A program made the translations under genes and the position numbers. Below the pieces are notes generated by a model. It saw only the letters and a program-made list of their open reading frames with translations, searched no databases and was not told where the DNA came from. From Polytrichum commune (Eukaryota; Streptophyta; Polytrichopsida; Polytrichales; Polytrichaceae): 64,000 bases of DNA. Location of the stretch: contig OX485808.1 in assembly GCA_950295325.1 (NCBI GenBank), positions 9,986,501-10,050,500 on the forward strand. Reading direction: 5' to 3'. Positions 1-13,235 of this stretch are shown piece after piece. Position 1 is the stretch's first letter; every line of letters begins with the position of its first letter.

Positions 1-1022
1 ACTCTGAGGAAGCGCCACTTGTAGGGTGAGCTTGAACAAACTTGTGGATTAGTGTTCCTCTACCGTAGGTTGATAGCATGTGGGGTGGATTTTGTTTTGC
101 CCAATAAATAACTAATTTCAAAAAGAGTTGAGGCGGTCCATTTATGAAAAATTTAGGCAAATATGCACATTTATCTTTGTTATTTTGGCACATAGCATAT
201 CCTACATACAAATCCATGTATTGTAACTTTATTTTCATTCATTCAAAGCAGCTAGGTATGCAATGTTAGCCTTGAGGGCTTAGGTTAAGCCATCTTAGTG
301 TGTTAATTAGGGTTATGAACAATGTTTTCTATCATTTGTGCTCATATTGGGTAGAGGTTGTTTGAGAATTTGCATGCACGGCTAAAGGCCAAAGGCAAAT
401 CAATCATATGTTTCAACCCATCAACAAGGAGGAGAGATTATTGAGCGTTTCAAGTGATATTGAAGTTCTGAATGTCCAAATTGAGGGAGATCGCCTTGGG
501 AAGATTGGAGAATTTCCTGAAATTTAGGCCCTTTTTTTTTCCTTTCATTTAGGCCATCTAGCCCAATCATTTCCAAAAAAATTAGGCTTGATAATTTTGA
601 TTTATGCTTAGCCCAAACCTACTATTAGCCTACAATATTGCTCATAACGAGGAAGGAAATAACTCCCACTCAAGTTGGTTATTGTAGTTCACATAAATGC
701 TCAACAAATGGAAGGGGGGCTTGATGTATGCACACATATAAAGAGCATGTGAGCTTCTTCAAGAGGACTTCTCCTTTGCACAGCATGTCTGCAATTGAGC
801 CATTTGGTTGGTAAATGCTCCACATTTATGATGACATGATTCCCCGTATTTGTACTTTTATTTAGAGATTAATTGACCTTTCTATGAATCTCTTTGTCAT
901 AGAAGATGGTATTGTTGCTAGTAAATAAACTTTTGATACGAAACCCAACAAAAGGTCAGTGTCATATCAAGTTGTTTAGAAGTCCATACATTCCTTAATG
1001 CAATTGTATGGCAACAAACATC

Positions 1023-1086
1023 AACTAGGGAATTGAGTGCCAAACTCTCTTAAACTAGGGAATTAAGTGCCAAACTCACTTAGACT
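1023..1086. repeat. Short tandem duplication, about 32 bp x 2
   Basis: ACTAGGGAATTGAGTGCCAA and ACTAGGGAATTAAGTGCCAA occur in succession, each followed by ACTC and CTTA-type ends. Confidence 0.6.
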
Positions 1087-2239
1087 AAGGAACAATTTCC
1101 TTTGAAACTGCAAAACAAAATTTACAACTAGATTACAGTTGAGTAAATTCCATATAGTTTTTATATATAGATGCCGGTTACCTAGGAAGCAAGCATGAAT
1201 GAAGAGCCTCTTCACTCGCCGGCTACTACCTCCTTTCGGGGGTGGCCTTTCCTAGTACAATCATTTAGAGTTAGATTGCAAAACTTTCTTGGTCACTCAC
1301 TCACTCACCCCCAGATCAAGCGTTATATAAGTCTCTAGTCCTCATATTCCAGACACAGTTACAGCTACTTCTGGCTACACACTGAAGCATCTCCAATTAA
1401 GAAACCACAATGCTCTCCAATGATTTTCACCATAATTTCGCATTATTGTGTATGCAGTGCTGTGAAACACATGCCTCATTTCAATGACTTGGTAGCTAGA
1501 GCCATTCAAAGCCGCGCATGATACACCATGTTTCTCGCTCGCTGGACCAGTCAGATAAACATATATACAATGATCGGGAAGAACCGGCAGTTACTTACAG
1601 ATGAACCGTTGAATTTGAGAAATAAGTGGTTGAAGTTCAAGACTGCAGGAGAATTACAGATCACTTGAGAGGAACTTAAAGAATATACCTCAAATTAATA
1701 TAGAAAAACCGAAGAATGTCAGCATGTAACCGGAATGGAGTTGCAAACACTAGGATCTCAACCGATTATGCTCAAAAATCTCCCCGATCACTGAGTCAGA
1801 TAAACATATATATACCTCTACAGGATGACGTGATTCAACACACGATGACGAGAAGTACTAGCATTTGGGTGACGTTGAAACCACTCCTGGACTCACCATG
1901 CATATTGTTAAATGCAATCCAGTGAGTTATGTGTACCACTGCTTCCTGTGCTCTTTTGACCAGTCCTACTACTCTCAGATTCTCGAGCTCCAAATGCATA
2001 TGGGTTATAGCTTTCCCACCAACCTAAGGAAGGGTCCCTTTTGCACTGTGGAAGTTAGGTGACCAAACTTTGAGAGAGCCTCAACATGTGCATCTTGACT
2101 CTTTCCAGGGCCCAGTTGCCCGTTTCAACTTGCACACAAGAAATTCATCACAAAGGTGTGTGCCCCGATTGCGGACACTTCCCCACTTCGTAGACAATGT
2201 TGGTCATTGGAATAGATTGGGGGATTTTTATTTTTTTAT

Positions 2240-2640
2240 TTTATTTTTTTCATTCAGCGAGTAATTGCAAATCGTGAAGATTGTTGTATTGAGTTTCGAG
2301 ATCAGAGTTGAGATGCAAAAGTTTTAAGAGGTCAAAGTGAAGGATTCTTGTGTGAAGTGTTGGACTTACGATGGCGTCCATGTTTTGAGCACATAGTCTA
2401 GTCTCATCGTAAATGCATGTCTTCTTCGAGTGCATTCTTACCCACGTCCTTGCCTATCTATCTGTCTACCTACCTACATCCTTGCCCATTTATTTACCAC
2501 AAGTGCATGGGCCAAGCTAAAAGATTAGTAAAAGGTGTCATGGAGGTAGGGCACATGCCAAGCTACTGACTTGCTTAAACCACTTGTACACATTAACCTA
2601 CAAGATTTGCCAACTCATACTTCATATGCACGGGTGCCAT
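2240..2640. repeat. Family F dispersed repeat, copy 1
   Basis: GAGTTTCGAGATCAGAGTTGA, then AAGAGGTCAAAGTGAAGGAT and TTTTGAGCACATAGTCTAGT resemble 34745-34930. Similarity is patchy; no ORF. Confidence 0.45.
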
Positions 2641-5600
2641 GTGCCATCACATGTCCAACTAGTAGTCTAGTACTCATACACACTCACTATGATGTAGACT
2701 ATGATTTGGTGGTTGCCGTGAAAGCGATCCATGCTTGATTCCCTATCTTATCCTAGACTTGCTACCACCCATACTTCACCCCAACTTATTGTGGGGCGTT
2801 TAGATAAACTACACAACTAATCAAACATGTAGGGACCTAGAAGCTTGCCTTGGGATGATAAGGACACAATTAATGCATTCTAGAACTCACGCCGATCCAT
2901 GAAGAGTGGAGTCCTTCATCATCATCATCTTCATATAGATGAGCTAATCTTGATAATACAACATATTTTCATGTGACAAGACTTATGCAGTTGCAAAGTC
3001 CCTCGCACAACTGTGATGCATGATTAATATGCGAGGCGTGCGGAAAGTCAAGGGGGACATAGAATCTTAGGGTTGGTTTAGATTACAGTGAAGAAATGCA
3101 CCAGTTGGTCAAGAATTTCAACCCAAAACAAGGTTATTTGAGGCAATGGTCGGTATGGCAAACAAGATGGAAAAACTTAACAAACAAAAAATGGCCTCAA
3201 GTTGGAGTTCTCTAAGACCAAGTGTCTTCTCCGAGGGTTTCAGGTTGCCCAAAAAACTTGACTTGCGGCGAACCCCCCTAGCAAAAAGTGTTGCCATGTT
3301 GACAACCATGTCATGCTTTCATCCATGCTTGTTGTTCTTCACCGGAGAAGTCTTGGCCATATTATAAACCTTGGTGACAGTGAAGAACCCATCCTGTAGC
3401 CAAACATATTGCTCCATTCCCCAAAAATTCTTGAGTGGTGGACTTCTTCACCATAGTCTAAACCGGCTCTTATAGAGGTGGACAAACACTTGGAATTTTT
3501 TGGGGGGAAGGGGAGCTCCATAGAGGACATACCAGGGAAACTTATAAAATATTCAAGAATTGCCGAGTCATATAAAGGGCTTATTTGGCTAAGTACCCTA
3601 CATGTAACTTGCCAAGTTATGGCTAAGGTAAACCCCAAGAGAGTGCTCACCTTTACCACTTACTGGTTGCTTTCACATTTTGTGAACAATGTGACATGCG
3701 ACATCAAGCTCAAATATGAGCATCAAATTGCCTTTGTAATAGTCTCCTAAGGTTTTCATGTCTCAATGGTATGCAAGTCATTCTATGTATTCTGGGGAGG
3801 TTGAATAGAATGATTGCACTTGACCTTGGTAGTATTGAATTTGGACCCCTCTAGCATAGGCATGTGATTTGCAAATTTCAAACCTGCACATGAATATTTT
3901 GATTTTTTAATGACTAATATAATCAAATTCCAAAAACCTTAATTACGAATGATAACCTGACTATTATTGTAGATAGAATTGTAATATTGAAAACATTATA
4001 GTTACTAGGTGGCTACCAAAGAAGGTGGCTTTGGACGTCGGATACTACGAGACAAGGCATGACTTAATCTTATTGTATAGCACATCAAATTTGTTGCCAA
4101 AATAAATAACATATGATACATAATGATATCACAAATTCGAACTTATTGTAGCCACCCGAACTTGAAAATTTCAACTTTGCAACTATGTCTTAGATCTTCT
4201 TAGAATCTTACAAAATAGAGTGATTTTTCTTCCTGTTTGTTAAGAAATTGACTTGGACATAAGAGTGGCAAATAAAGAAAGGTTATTGTTGTAAAGTGGC
4301 ATCAATAGTCCTCAACGTCAAGGGTGGTCCAAAATATTCGAATGCATTGCCCTCATGTAACAAAGGGTTAACAAAGAAATAAGAAGTGAGTCATCTCATT
4401 CTTTTAAGATTATTATTCTAATCTATGATCTTCTTTCAAGATTGGGTTCATCTATGATGTCGTGACAATCCAATGATGTGACAACCCAATAAAGGTATGT
4501 GGCAAAGCTCAAGATCGCGTACATCTCCAATGCAACTTCTTATGCACAACGCATTTTGTGCTCGAGGGAGAAGGACCCACAAAAGTACAAGTCTCAACAT
4601 TTTGTCTCTAGTATGTGTCCTTTGTATCTAAGAAACTTAGCAGTTCTCTTGCTAAATGCAAACTAAAATACAAACTCTCAAGGAGATGTCAATGTCGGCA
4701 AAGTACCAAAGTGCTATTTGGATGGACCGTTGTGACAATCTTTTGTTAGGGGATGGTAGGCATAGTTTTTTGTTGGCCAACTTCACATGGCAAGAAAATT
4801 TAACCTAAGGCAAGTGGGTCTAGAACAGACAATTTCAGCTGTACACCCACTTCTCCAAGGATATTAAACACACCATTAATACGAGATGATTAGCAAATCC
4901 GAATTGAGGTTGTAACCATTCTCCTCGTTATTTTCAGAGCTCATATGAATATCCTTCTCAATCACAATACACAAGTTAAGGGCACATTTCTGGAGTATTG
5001 TCAAAGTTCAGACCAAACCATCAACATTAGCATATATACAATCCTCCACAGACATGATGTGGTGATGGCATCATTCACATCAAATAAATAATTGATGTTC
5101 CTTTTCTCTCATCTCTTCTGTACAAATCCTCCAAGCAAACATCCCTCAGTACTTTACTTAGTTACAGCGTTATGGTATTTAGTGTCGCTTACTATTTGAA
5201 AATACACAAGGCTACAAATACAATATCTACTTTGTACCAGTTTTTTACCAATAGACATTAAATAAGCTATTTAGACAGTACACAACTTCAATGACTATAT
5301 TTGGTAAAAACTAACATTCTTAGTCCAAATGGTAGGTAATTAAATATCATAAACGGCGTAATGGAAATAGCTAAATCAGTGATGAGGCTAAATCAGCTCT
5401 ATTTTAGTAATCAAAGCACGATTAGAATGCACCATTGAAAGAAGCCATTATCATATGAACCTACATGATTAAAAGAGAATTCAAGAGTGGTTGTAACTTG
5501 GCGATCCTAGGATCGCATATTCTAAGTATAGTGGAGCAACAGTCAGAGTTATTGACCAACTACAAATTATTACCAGCTGTGATCTTAAAGTCACCTTAGA

Positions 5601-6420
5601 AATATTCAAAGACTTCATATCATGAACTGTACCAGACACAAAGTTTCACATCATGGATTGTACTCAGAAGCTTCACATCGTGAATTGTACTCAGATACTT
5701 TACATTCAGAAAGAACAAATAACAACAACACTCCCTCGGCAATCATAGTAAGAAAGGAAATGCTCCAGTACGTTCACTCCCCCTCGTAGGTACTCAGATG
5801 CACATTTGGTAGTAAAAATAAATATAATATTACAGAACATTGACTCATCGTTTGCAACAAGCAGTTCAACAGTGAACAAAGTTGGACTCTCGGACAATTT
5901 AAGGATAGGACAACACAAGTAAATCGAGTCCAAAAAATTTGTGGAACTCCACCTCCAATCAACCCTTGGCTGGGCTGAATTGAATTGGAATGCAACATGT
6001 CACAGCTACTTGCAAGGTTCCACAAAATACAGCAGAAAAGGTAAAACCCCAAGGGCTCTGAATTTCTGTGAGTGACTGGAATGAGGGCACTTAAATCAGG
6101 TTCTGTGTATCCACCTTGGATAAGGATAATTAGCTCTCTTCTAGGGATAGACAGATGAATAGGAAGCTCTTTTAACTCTTCATGAAGGGAATTCTTCTTC
6201 GAAAATGCACAAAACAACATCAAGCCCTAAATAAACAATGGAGGCCTCCCAAAGGGATGCCAGTTTCGACTCACTTGGGACACTTACTACAACATGAGGT
6301 GTAACTCTTCCAAAGAGGACAAGGATCAGGCATGGTTGATTGAACACTATGCACTCAGCTTCATGTAACTCCAAAAAGGTGGAATCTTCCACGAGTGGAA
6401 GCTACTGAAAGTGTGTTGCT

Positions 6421-9400
6421 TTAACCTCCAGAATGTGAAACAGGGGTGGTCACAAACTGTCCATCTTTGAATGAATTGAGGAACTGCTCAGGCAAAGCAT
6501 GCTCCACCTGCACATTTTACACACATGACATTGAGTTCAAAGACCCCTTTGCAATTGCCTAGAAAGCCCACCATTAACCCTTAAAAGGACTGGGGGTGTA
6601 TTTATGATGATTTGTACCAAACTCTGACAAGTATTTTAGCAAAATTTCATTTGGTCTATTATATTGAATCCATATTTAGCACAACCCCCTTAAAAAGAGA
6701 AAGTGAAAATATAGTCATGTATGAAAATATAGTCATATGTGGTTGTATCATGAGTACGAGCTCAAATCTCCTTATAATTTAATTTATGTATATGTATGCT
6801 CTAACAGGAATAATGCATATGATAAATGAGCTACTTTTGGATAGGGTCACTTTTGACACTTTTAGCTATAACCATCAAGAAGTCACTTTCAACCCCTCTG
6901 TATGACACCTCGAGGCCTCTCGGACCTTTAAGGATTAACATACTGCCTTCAAAACAATGAGAACATAAAGGCACATCAAGGATCAGTGCTTACTGGATCA
7001 GAGTCATCGGTAGGACCAGGAACAAGCACATTGATGGCACTTGACTTTGCAGTTGTAACAGCAGAATCAAGGGAGGTTTTGCTTAGATAAAGCTGGCATC
7101 CATTTGTGTTATCAATTGTAATTGTTGGTGCAGTGCCCTGTCATTACAGTTTGTGTCAATCGCATGCTGCAAAATGTGATAAAAACCTACACACAAGGAA
7201 TCTATAAGCTTCTTGCCCAAGCATGACAATAGAGTTCACAGAAGTGCTTCAGAAGCTTACTTGGCATTGCACCTCAACACTCGTGCAGTTCACAATTTCA
7301 CAAGCTGAAAGGACATCCTGTATGCATGAAGTTTGATCAGTGTCATGCAATGTCCATATTGTAATATTGTAATCTTCTGTTAAAACCTTTGGATACACAT
7401 GGCACATCTGATTCAATAACCAGATACATGGTAGCCTGCAATATTCTCATCTTACTGCTTCAAAACTTTGTGGAACACCTACACTTTGAGCAAGAAGGTG
7501 GAACTTTGACAATAAAGGTCCGACGAAGGCCTTGCATAAAGAATGCATGACTTTGCAAGGGAGCCAGAGAGTGGTACAACTATGGCTGTGCAAGGTGAAA
7601 AATTTAGCACTTACATCAAAGACCAGACCAGATTTGCTGCACTTGTCCAAAGCAATTGCATTTACTTTTCCTGTGATAGAAGGCATATTGTTCAGGTCAA
7701 AAAACAGTTTCTACAGGTGCACAAAACCACAAAAAAAGCATGATGTGCTTTAACTTTGCAGTAAACAAGCTACATTCATTTTTGGAAATAGCTCCTACCT
7801 TTGACCTGAATCACTGAGTCCCTGCAACCAAATATATATACACTTTGTTTTGGTTCACACTGGTCCAAGACAATGCTCTTATTGCCAATCTGGTACTCTA
7901 TTACCCATCTGCACTTCCAGTCACAAAATTCAAGTCAAAAAGTGCCAGTTATATCACTACAATATCTGCTGAGATACATGTAAGCAGTTTTTCAGTTAGC
8001 ATTTTTGAAGCAATTTATCTTTAATCGCATAAGACTATTTAATAATTGTGGTGAATTTTGAAAGTCCTTGACATAACAAATCTATCAGGTAATATATGAC
8101 TAACCAGCTTTAGCAAGCACTAGAAATTGCTGGTCCAGAATAATCTAGACACGTAGTACTCACAAGAAAGTACAGTTACCAACACCAAGAAGTATACAAG
8201 ACAGGTGCAGGAAGAGAAAATGTTACATAAAAGGGGAACTTACTTGCGTCCATCTAATTCGCACTTGGGTTTACCAACCTTTGAAGAAGCTGCAACAGTG
8301 GCACCAGATACCTTATCACTAGGAGCAGAGTTAGCTGGAACAGCTCCAGATCTATCTGCACGATTTTTGGTCTTCATGTCCGCCGTCACCTTTCTTAGCC
8401 CTGCAAAAGTAACACCTTCATGAGCTTTGATTTGCTAGATTATCTGGAGTAGCTTAACTTCAGTAAGAGGTGCTCATTCACTTCATTGCTTATCGTTCAG
8501 ATTGCTCCAATCCAATGCACAAGAAAATTACTCTATAATGGAAGCGAAAAATCATCATCAAGAGCTGATCCCCTATGATTCTCATTGGATTTTTTCTATA
8601 GGAAATTGGTAATTTCTTCCCACTTGAGCATGCTTGGAAGTAGTGTCTAAATTTGAATGAAGAGCAACCTATTTTGGTTCCTTGAAGACCAAACTCATTC
8701 CGAAGCCTCTTGGCATGCCAAGAAGTGCTAAAATGCGTTTGGTCCTTAATGGACTAAAATAGGTTGCTCTTCATTCAACTTTGAACACAGCCTCCAAGCA
8801 TGCACCACAAATGGAAAGAAATTATTGCTATTGTGTGTAAAGCAAGCAATGGCAAATCATACGAGACCAACTCCCAACAAAAAGTCCCATTGAATTAATG
8901 GATAACTCTACTGAGCACAAAAGATAGTGAAATTTGAAAAGAGATCACCAACCTGAAGTAACATTTTCGCCCTGGTTAATCTCTTGGAAAACAGCGGACA
9001 TGCTGAGAGGAGTTCCAGCTGAAGAACTAGGTGCAGAAGAGCTCGATGAGGGGGGTGCAGCAAGGGTAGGGGGAGGAGGTGGTGGACCTCTTGGTGGAGG
9101 AGGAGGAGGTCCAGAAGACTTCTTTAAAGCCACAGTGCTGCCAGGGACCCAGTCTTTGATATCATAGCCACTGGGATTCCATGATGGGCCTGTGGTATGG
9201 AACTGCTTTGCATAATCTCGTAGACCTGGTAAGTACAGCTCCTTCAAAGCACGCGCCCATTCAACGTGGTTGGGATCCTTGCCCTTGTACTCTACAAGTA
9301 CCTGGAAGCCCACAGCCAATTAACACGAATTGAATATCAAGCAACATTGAAATTATTGACAAGACTTGCACTCCCTTAGAGTTGTGCATGAAGCCTTGGG

Positions 9401-12328
9401 ATCAAAATCCTAGTAAGTTGGCTAAAACGTGAATTTGAGAGCATATTCATAAAGTCACCCTCGTCTTCTTAAGGCTGAATTTGACATAGAGTGGTGTCAG
9501 GCAATTGAAAACTGACTTTCTAGCTTGTCACACTAGGATGGGTGGGCCAAGCTAGCCTTACATAGGCCGATCCAGGGTTTGAAGTGACAGAATCCTATAA
9601 TTTTCTCAGCTTTTAAGAATAGCAAGAGGAGGTCCAAGGATTTTCACCCAACTTTTTAAAATAGGCTCCAACATACAACAAGCTAACAAGCTCTTAAGAA
9701 CATATTCTCTCAAAGATGAATCATACCCATGGTTTCATCCCTCTTTGATAAGACTATATGCATAACTCTATTCTGTTCTCAAGTGCATCCAATAGTGATC
9801 TGAACAAAACCCCAAAGCAGAAACTAGATTGATAAGAAGTTGAGGAAGTGATATGGAACAAATCCAGAGCTGCTCCTTAAAGGAGTGGATCTATCCTCGC
9901 ATTAAAGACTCAAAATGCACTTTATTGGTGAGGGAGACTGTGAAATTGTCAAACCTCTTGAGGTTTATCACCTGATGTTAATCTCTTGGTGCCTAGGTTT
10001 TATCACTTCCAATAGGTGGACCAAATAGCAAACAGTGCAGACAATCAAAGCACCTTCATCATCTTTTGCTTTACCGACTTAAATGCGTGCAGAAACCTTT
10101 ACCTTGTTATTGTAGAATTCAGCAGCTTGCCAGCTTTCCTCAACATGAGGTCCTGGAAGGCTCATTCCTGTCACAACCATAAGAAGAACAATCAGCACAG
10201 CAACTGTGGATAAGCTTTCATGGCTTCATTAGAGATCGAAGTCTAAACAAACAATCTATCCTAGTCATGTAGTATCATGTCAGAAATAGAGTCTTTATGT
10301 GTGATTGGGACAAGTCTTACATGTTATTGTCATGGAAAGAGAAAAAGGCAATATCAAAAATTCACAAGTGATGGGAATGCTCTCAATCCATATAGTTGCT
10401 CCTGAGTAGTCCCTACAATTACTACCACAGGGAACAATATGATACACAATCAATTCATGTAAGTTAAAAGTATCACACATACAAAGTGAGAGTTACAGGT
10501 GCGTACCACAATCTTTGCCAGAATAGCAGACCCATGTAAGAGCTGAGAGACTTTCAGCTACCGCCTTTTGGTGGTTGAAAGCATCACTCCTCTTGCCTTC
10601 TGTCAAACTGTGTGCCTTTGTTAGGGCCTCCCCCAGCGGCTGAACCACTTTTTGCATGTTCATTCCATCAGGCCGCTGCATGTGAATCGGAATCGTAAGT
10701 AAGTCCAATGGAAGAAGCTCCACAACTGCTTCAACAACTCAAATCACTTTGCGGCACAGTAGTATTTCAAGCCATCCTTGAATTCACTTGGTTTACAATT
10801 ATAACTCTTCTCAAAGAACACGGCATGTGTTTATTCCCCTCTTTGATAATCAATCCATACCGTATTAACTTAAACAACGCCAGCTGTGATGTACATTGCA
10901 AAATCAGCAATATTTTCAAGAGTACCATATTCAAGTGGAAATTCCAATAATATCCACAAATGTGGGCAGGAGGTGTCAATCAAGGTCACAAGTTCTATGG
11001 TTCAGCTGGACCAAATGAATAAAAACAAGAGAAGATCAACCATGCTATATAATCTAAATGCATTCAACTATGCCTGATGCCCCACCAAGACCATATATTA
11101 GCAAAGATAAACACAAACTGATAGACCTCAAATGTGCATATTTTGAGCAAGACTGTGCAGACGAGGGCCATTGTCAACCCACATGTATATATTACCCGAG
11201 CTCACTTTGCATTGAGAAATGGCCAAAAGTATGGCCTTCTCATCTTCAATGAAAACAAGAGATGATCGACCATGCTATGTAAACAGAATGCACTTGACTA
11301 TGCTCGATGCCCCAAGAAGACCATCATATACAAGGAAAAACGCGCAAACTGACCTTAAATTGTGCAAATTAGTGAACAAGAATATCTAGGGAAGGGCCAT
11401 CACCAAGCTACATGTATGTATTCCCCAAGCTCACCTTGCATTGAGAAGACTCTATTTGACTCAACAACATCAGCTGCAGTGAACATTACAAATTACGTCC
11501 GGAACCTTGGACAGATTGCCCAAAGTGAGATATTCAAGAGTGTCATAGTCAAGTGAAAATTTCAATAATGACCAAGAATGCGAGCAGGAGGGGTCGATCA
11601 AGGTCAGGAGAAGGATGCATCGACTGGGCTGAGTGAATGAAAACAAGAGATAATCAGCCACGCTAGAATGCACTCCAGCATGCCCCACACCCAATTACCA
11701 ATAAAACACGAACTTACATGGTGCAAATTTTCGAGCAAGAATGTCCAAAGGAGGGCCAATGTCAAAGCTACATATATCTATATATTTCCCGAGCTCACCT
11801 TGCATTGAGAAATGGCCAGAATGATGGCCAGAATGATGGCCTTTTCAGCCAGATTGCCCAAAGCAAGATTTCAAAGAGTTCCATACTCAAGTGGAGATAT
11901 CAACAATGACCAAGAATGGGGTCGGGAGAAGGATGGATCGACTCCACTGAATGAATGCAAACAAGAGATGATCAGCCATGCTATGTGCATATATTCCCCG
12001 AGCTCACCTTGCATTGAGAAATGGCCAGAATGACGGCCTTCTCAGCCTCGAAAGCTCGCTGCAGAACCTGGGACGCCTGCAACACATTGCCACCGATCTT
12101 ATCCGCTGCAGCTAGCAGCTTCCCCACTCGGCTTTGCACCAACTCATCAAAAGCAGCCACGGAGGGCGAGCTCGCGGATCCAGCCGGTGGAGGAGGCCCA
12201 GCTACAAGGGACGAAATCCCCTGTTTCGGAGCACTCGAGATTGCCTGCGACCCCAGACTCTCCAACCGCGCCACGGCCGCCTCCAGACGGGCCACTACGG
12301 CATTGAGCGAGGCTTGATCTGTCGCCAT
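6421..12328 (-). CDS. CAP1: Adenylyl cyclase-associated protein (CAP), plant type, complete, 10 exons
   Basis: Actin regulator that binds G-actin and helps cofilin recycle and recharge monomers in the cytoplasm. Exons in coding order: 12328-12008, 10675-10507, 10167-10103, 9301-8953, 8400-8244, 7908-7799, 7670-7615, 7317-7261, 7137-6994, 6507-6421. All introns are GT-AG and the phases join without a stop, giving 504 residues (Arabidopsis CAP1 is about 476). Seen: an N-terminal helix with the RLEAAVARLE motif, the CAP_N helical domain with TEGKRSD, SLSALTWV and GKDCG (to about residue 165), EESWQAAEFYNNK and HVEWARALKELYLPGL, a double proline run PPPPPPRGPPPPPP near residue 250 (profilin/SH3-type ligand), a WH2-like stretch with LRKVTADMKTKNR near 302-314, then the CAP_C beta-helix (GRKWVIEYQIG, KQSVYIFGC, GKVNAIALDKC) ending PVSHSGG. 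The ATG at 12328 was chosen because homology begins there; an upstream in-frame ATG at 12379 adds only 17 unlike residues. Family identity is firm; exact splice borders are by eye. Confidence 0.93.
8575..8912. mobile_element. Family A hairpin element (MITE-like) in CAP intron 4
   Basis: The two halves are inverted copies: GAAGAGCAACCTATTTTGGT near 8660 pairs with its complement near 8755, and GCATGCTTGGA pairs with the matching complement near 8795. It ends with a CAAAAAGTCCCATTGA block shared with the other copies at 25198, 32878 and 50325. No coding capacity. The left terminus is degraded. Confidence 0.7.
9450..9745. mobile_element. Family B dispersed element in CAP intron 3
   Basis: Shares CATAGAGTGGTGTCAGGCAA, GGGCCAAGCTAGCCTTA, AGGCCGATCCAGGGTTT and TTTTCACCCAACTTTTTAAA with the copies at 28553 (inverse) and 29565. 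Ends in a CATGGTTTCATCCCTCTTTG block. No ORF. Class unknown. Confidence 0.65.
10880..12030. repeat. Degenerate tandem repeats in CAP intron 1, including copies of the exon 1 donor
   Basis: Diverged units of roughly 230-370 bp repeat through the intron and into the exon 1 end. Each carries a GAGCTCACCTTGCATTGAG-like block (near 11199, 11428, 11791 and the true one at 12000), a CATGTATATATT-like block before it, and in most units a block like TTCAAGAGTGTCATAGTCAAG followed by ACAAGAGATGATC. The block contains the splice donor and last bases of exon 1, so intron copies are duplicates of an exon-intron border. Confidence 0.75.
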
Positions 12329-12388
12329 AGATCCCAATTCGGAACAAACACTCCTTGCACCACTATCTTGACAACACAATCCGAACTC

Positions 12389-12397
12389 AAACCCTAG
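12389..12397 (+). promoter_or_regulatory. Telo-box-like motif in the CAP 5' region
   Basis: AAACCCTAG lies 61 bases upstream of the CAP start codon. AAACCCTA (telo-box) is a known element near transcription starts of plant housekeeping genes. Position and sequence fit, but the motif is short. Confidence 0.35.
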
Positions 12398-12633
12398 CTC
12401 GGGTGTCTCAATAAGCCATCGTCCATCAACAAATCAATCTCCGCAATAACCCAACCACTGCCCCAATGAGCGAGCTCCAAAAGCTTGGCTCGCTTCGCCT
12501 TCTTATGTGTCAGATTGAATGCATTGCGCAATTTTTACGCATCGCTTTTGCGTGCAATTTCGCAGGGTGGGTGTGGAATTTGGGAATGGCCATGGCGGCC
12601 ATGGGAAGAGACGAAGTCTGAGGCGTAATTGGT

Positions 12634-12672
12634 GCGCGGGCCGGGTGAAAGAAAGTTTCACCCGGCCCGCGC
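12634..12672. repeat. Perfect GC-rich inverted repeat upstream of CAP
   Basis: The arm GCGCGGGCCGGGTGAAA (12634-12650) is followed by the 5-base loop GAAAG and its exact reverse complement (12656-12672). It is about 310 bases upstream of the CAP ATG in otherwise AT-rich DNA. A second small palindrome, CCATGGCGGCCATGG, lies just beside it near 12588-12602. Function unknown: possibly a cruciform, a paired binding site or a transposon end. Confidence 0.8.
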
Positions 12673-12889
12673 TGCGAGGGGGATGCATAGTGGGGTATGG
12701 TGGCCCATTTCCGCTAGGGTACTATAAGGCATGCTAACTAATTCAAATGAAGTGGAACCAAGATGTTGACAAAATCCAACAAGTTTTTTGGAAATTGATC
12801 CTAAGACGTCCCAACATCATTGAGGTTAGTTTATTTTCCTTGATTTTATAGAAGATGCTAAATAGTTGAAATTTTCAATATTAGCATAT

Positions 12890-13235
12890 AGATAATGTAG
12901 ACGTGTCCAAATCCAACACAACAATAATTTGGACATTTATACTTGAGTGGTTTGTGGTTAGTTTTGGATCTAGGAATTGACATCAAAAAGGTACATGTTT
13001 TAAAGGGATTGGGCTACATGTTCAAACTATGCTAATCATCTTAGGTTTGAAAGTTAGCATGATTGGGAGACTTGTATGACCACTTAAGGAGCATGAGAAT
13101 GTTCACTTTGATAAAGAATAAAGGTATCCATATGAGTTCTAGATTTTATGATACATGCACAATTTTGGATTTGCAAGGCTCTCACACTAATTGCGTGTTT
13201 CACATCGTATGTAAAAGTGGATGTTGAGTGAAATG
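12890..13235. mobile_element. Family C dispersed element upstream of CAP
   Basis: Contains GGACATTTATACTTGAGTGG, GTGGTTAGTTTTGGATCTAG, GGAGCATGAGAATGTTCACT and ACTAATTGCGTGTTTCACAT, in the same order as the copy at 42170. Diverged; no ORF. Confidence 0.6.

Larger units (their letters stand above)
1..6420. other. Gene-free spacer downstream of CAP
   Basis: AT-rich with no ORF above 150 codons and no recognisable protein. It holds short tandem repeats (1023-1086; a 28-bp unit three times at about 5608-5697 around TTCACATCRTGRATTGTACTC), one dispersed repeat (2240-2640) and a TCCTTTCGGGGGTGG block (about 1234-1248) shared with 13327-13340. The CAP 3' UTR must lie just below 6421, but no clear poly(A) hexamer was identified. 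Confidence 0.6.

Noticed and set aside
1185-1255. Block with TCCTTTCGGGGGTGG resembling 13280-13345 as a possible LTR end
   Set aside because: Shared segment is only about 65 bp and no flanking LTR structure, primer site or polyprotein was found.
12021-12317. Plus-strand ORF of 98 codons
   Set aside because: Antisense to CAP exon 1; no independent support.
12329-12379. CAP start 17 codons upstream at the in-frame ATG
   Set aside because: The added residues are unlike CAP, and homology starts at the second Met; kept only as a possibility.
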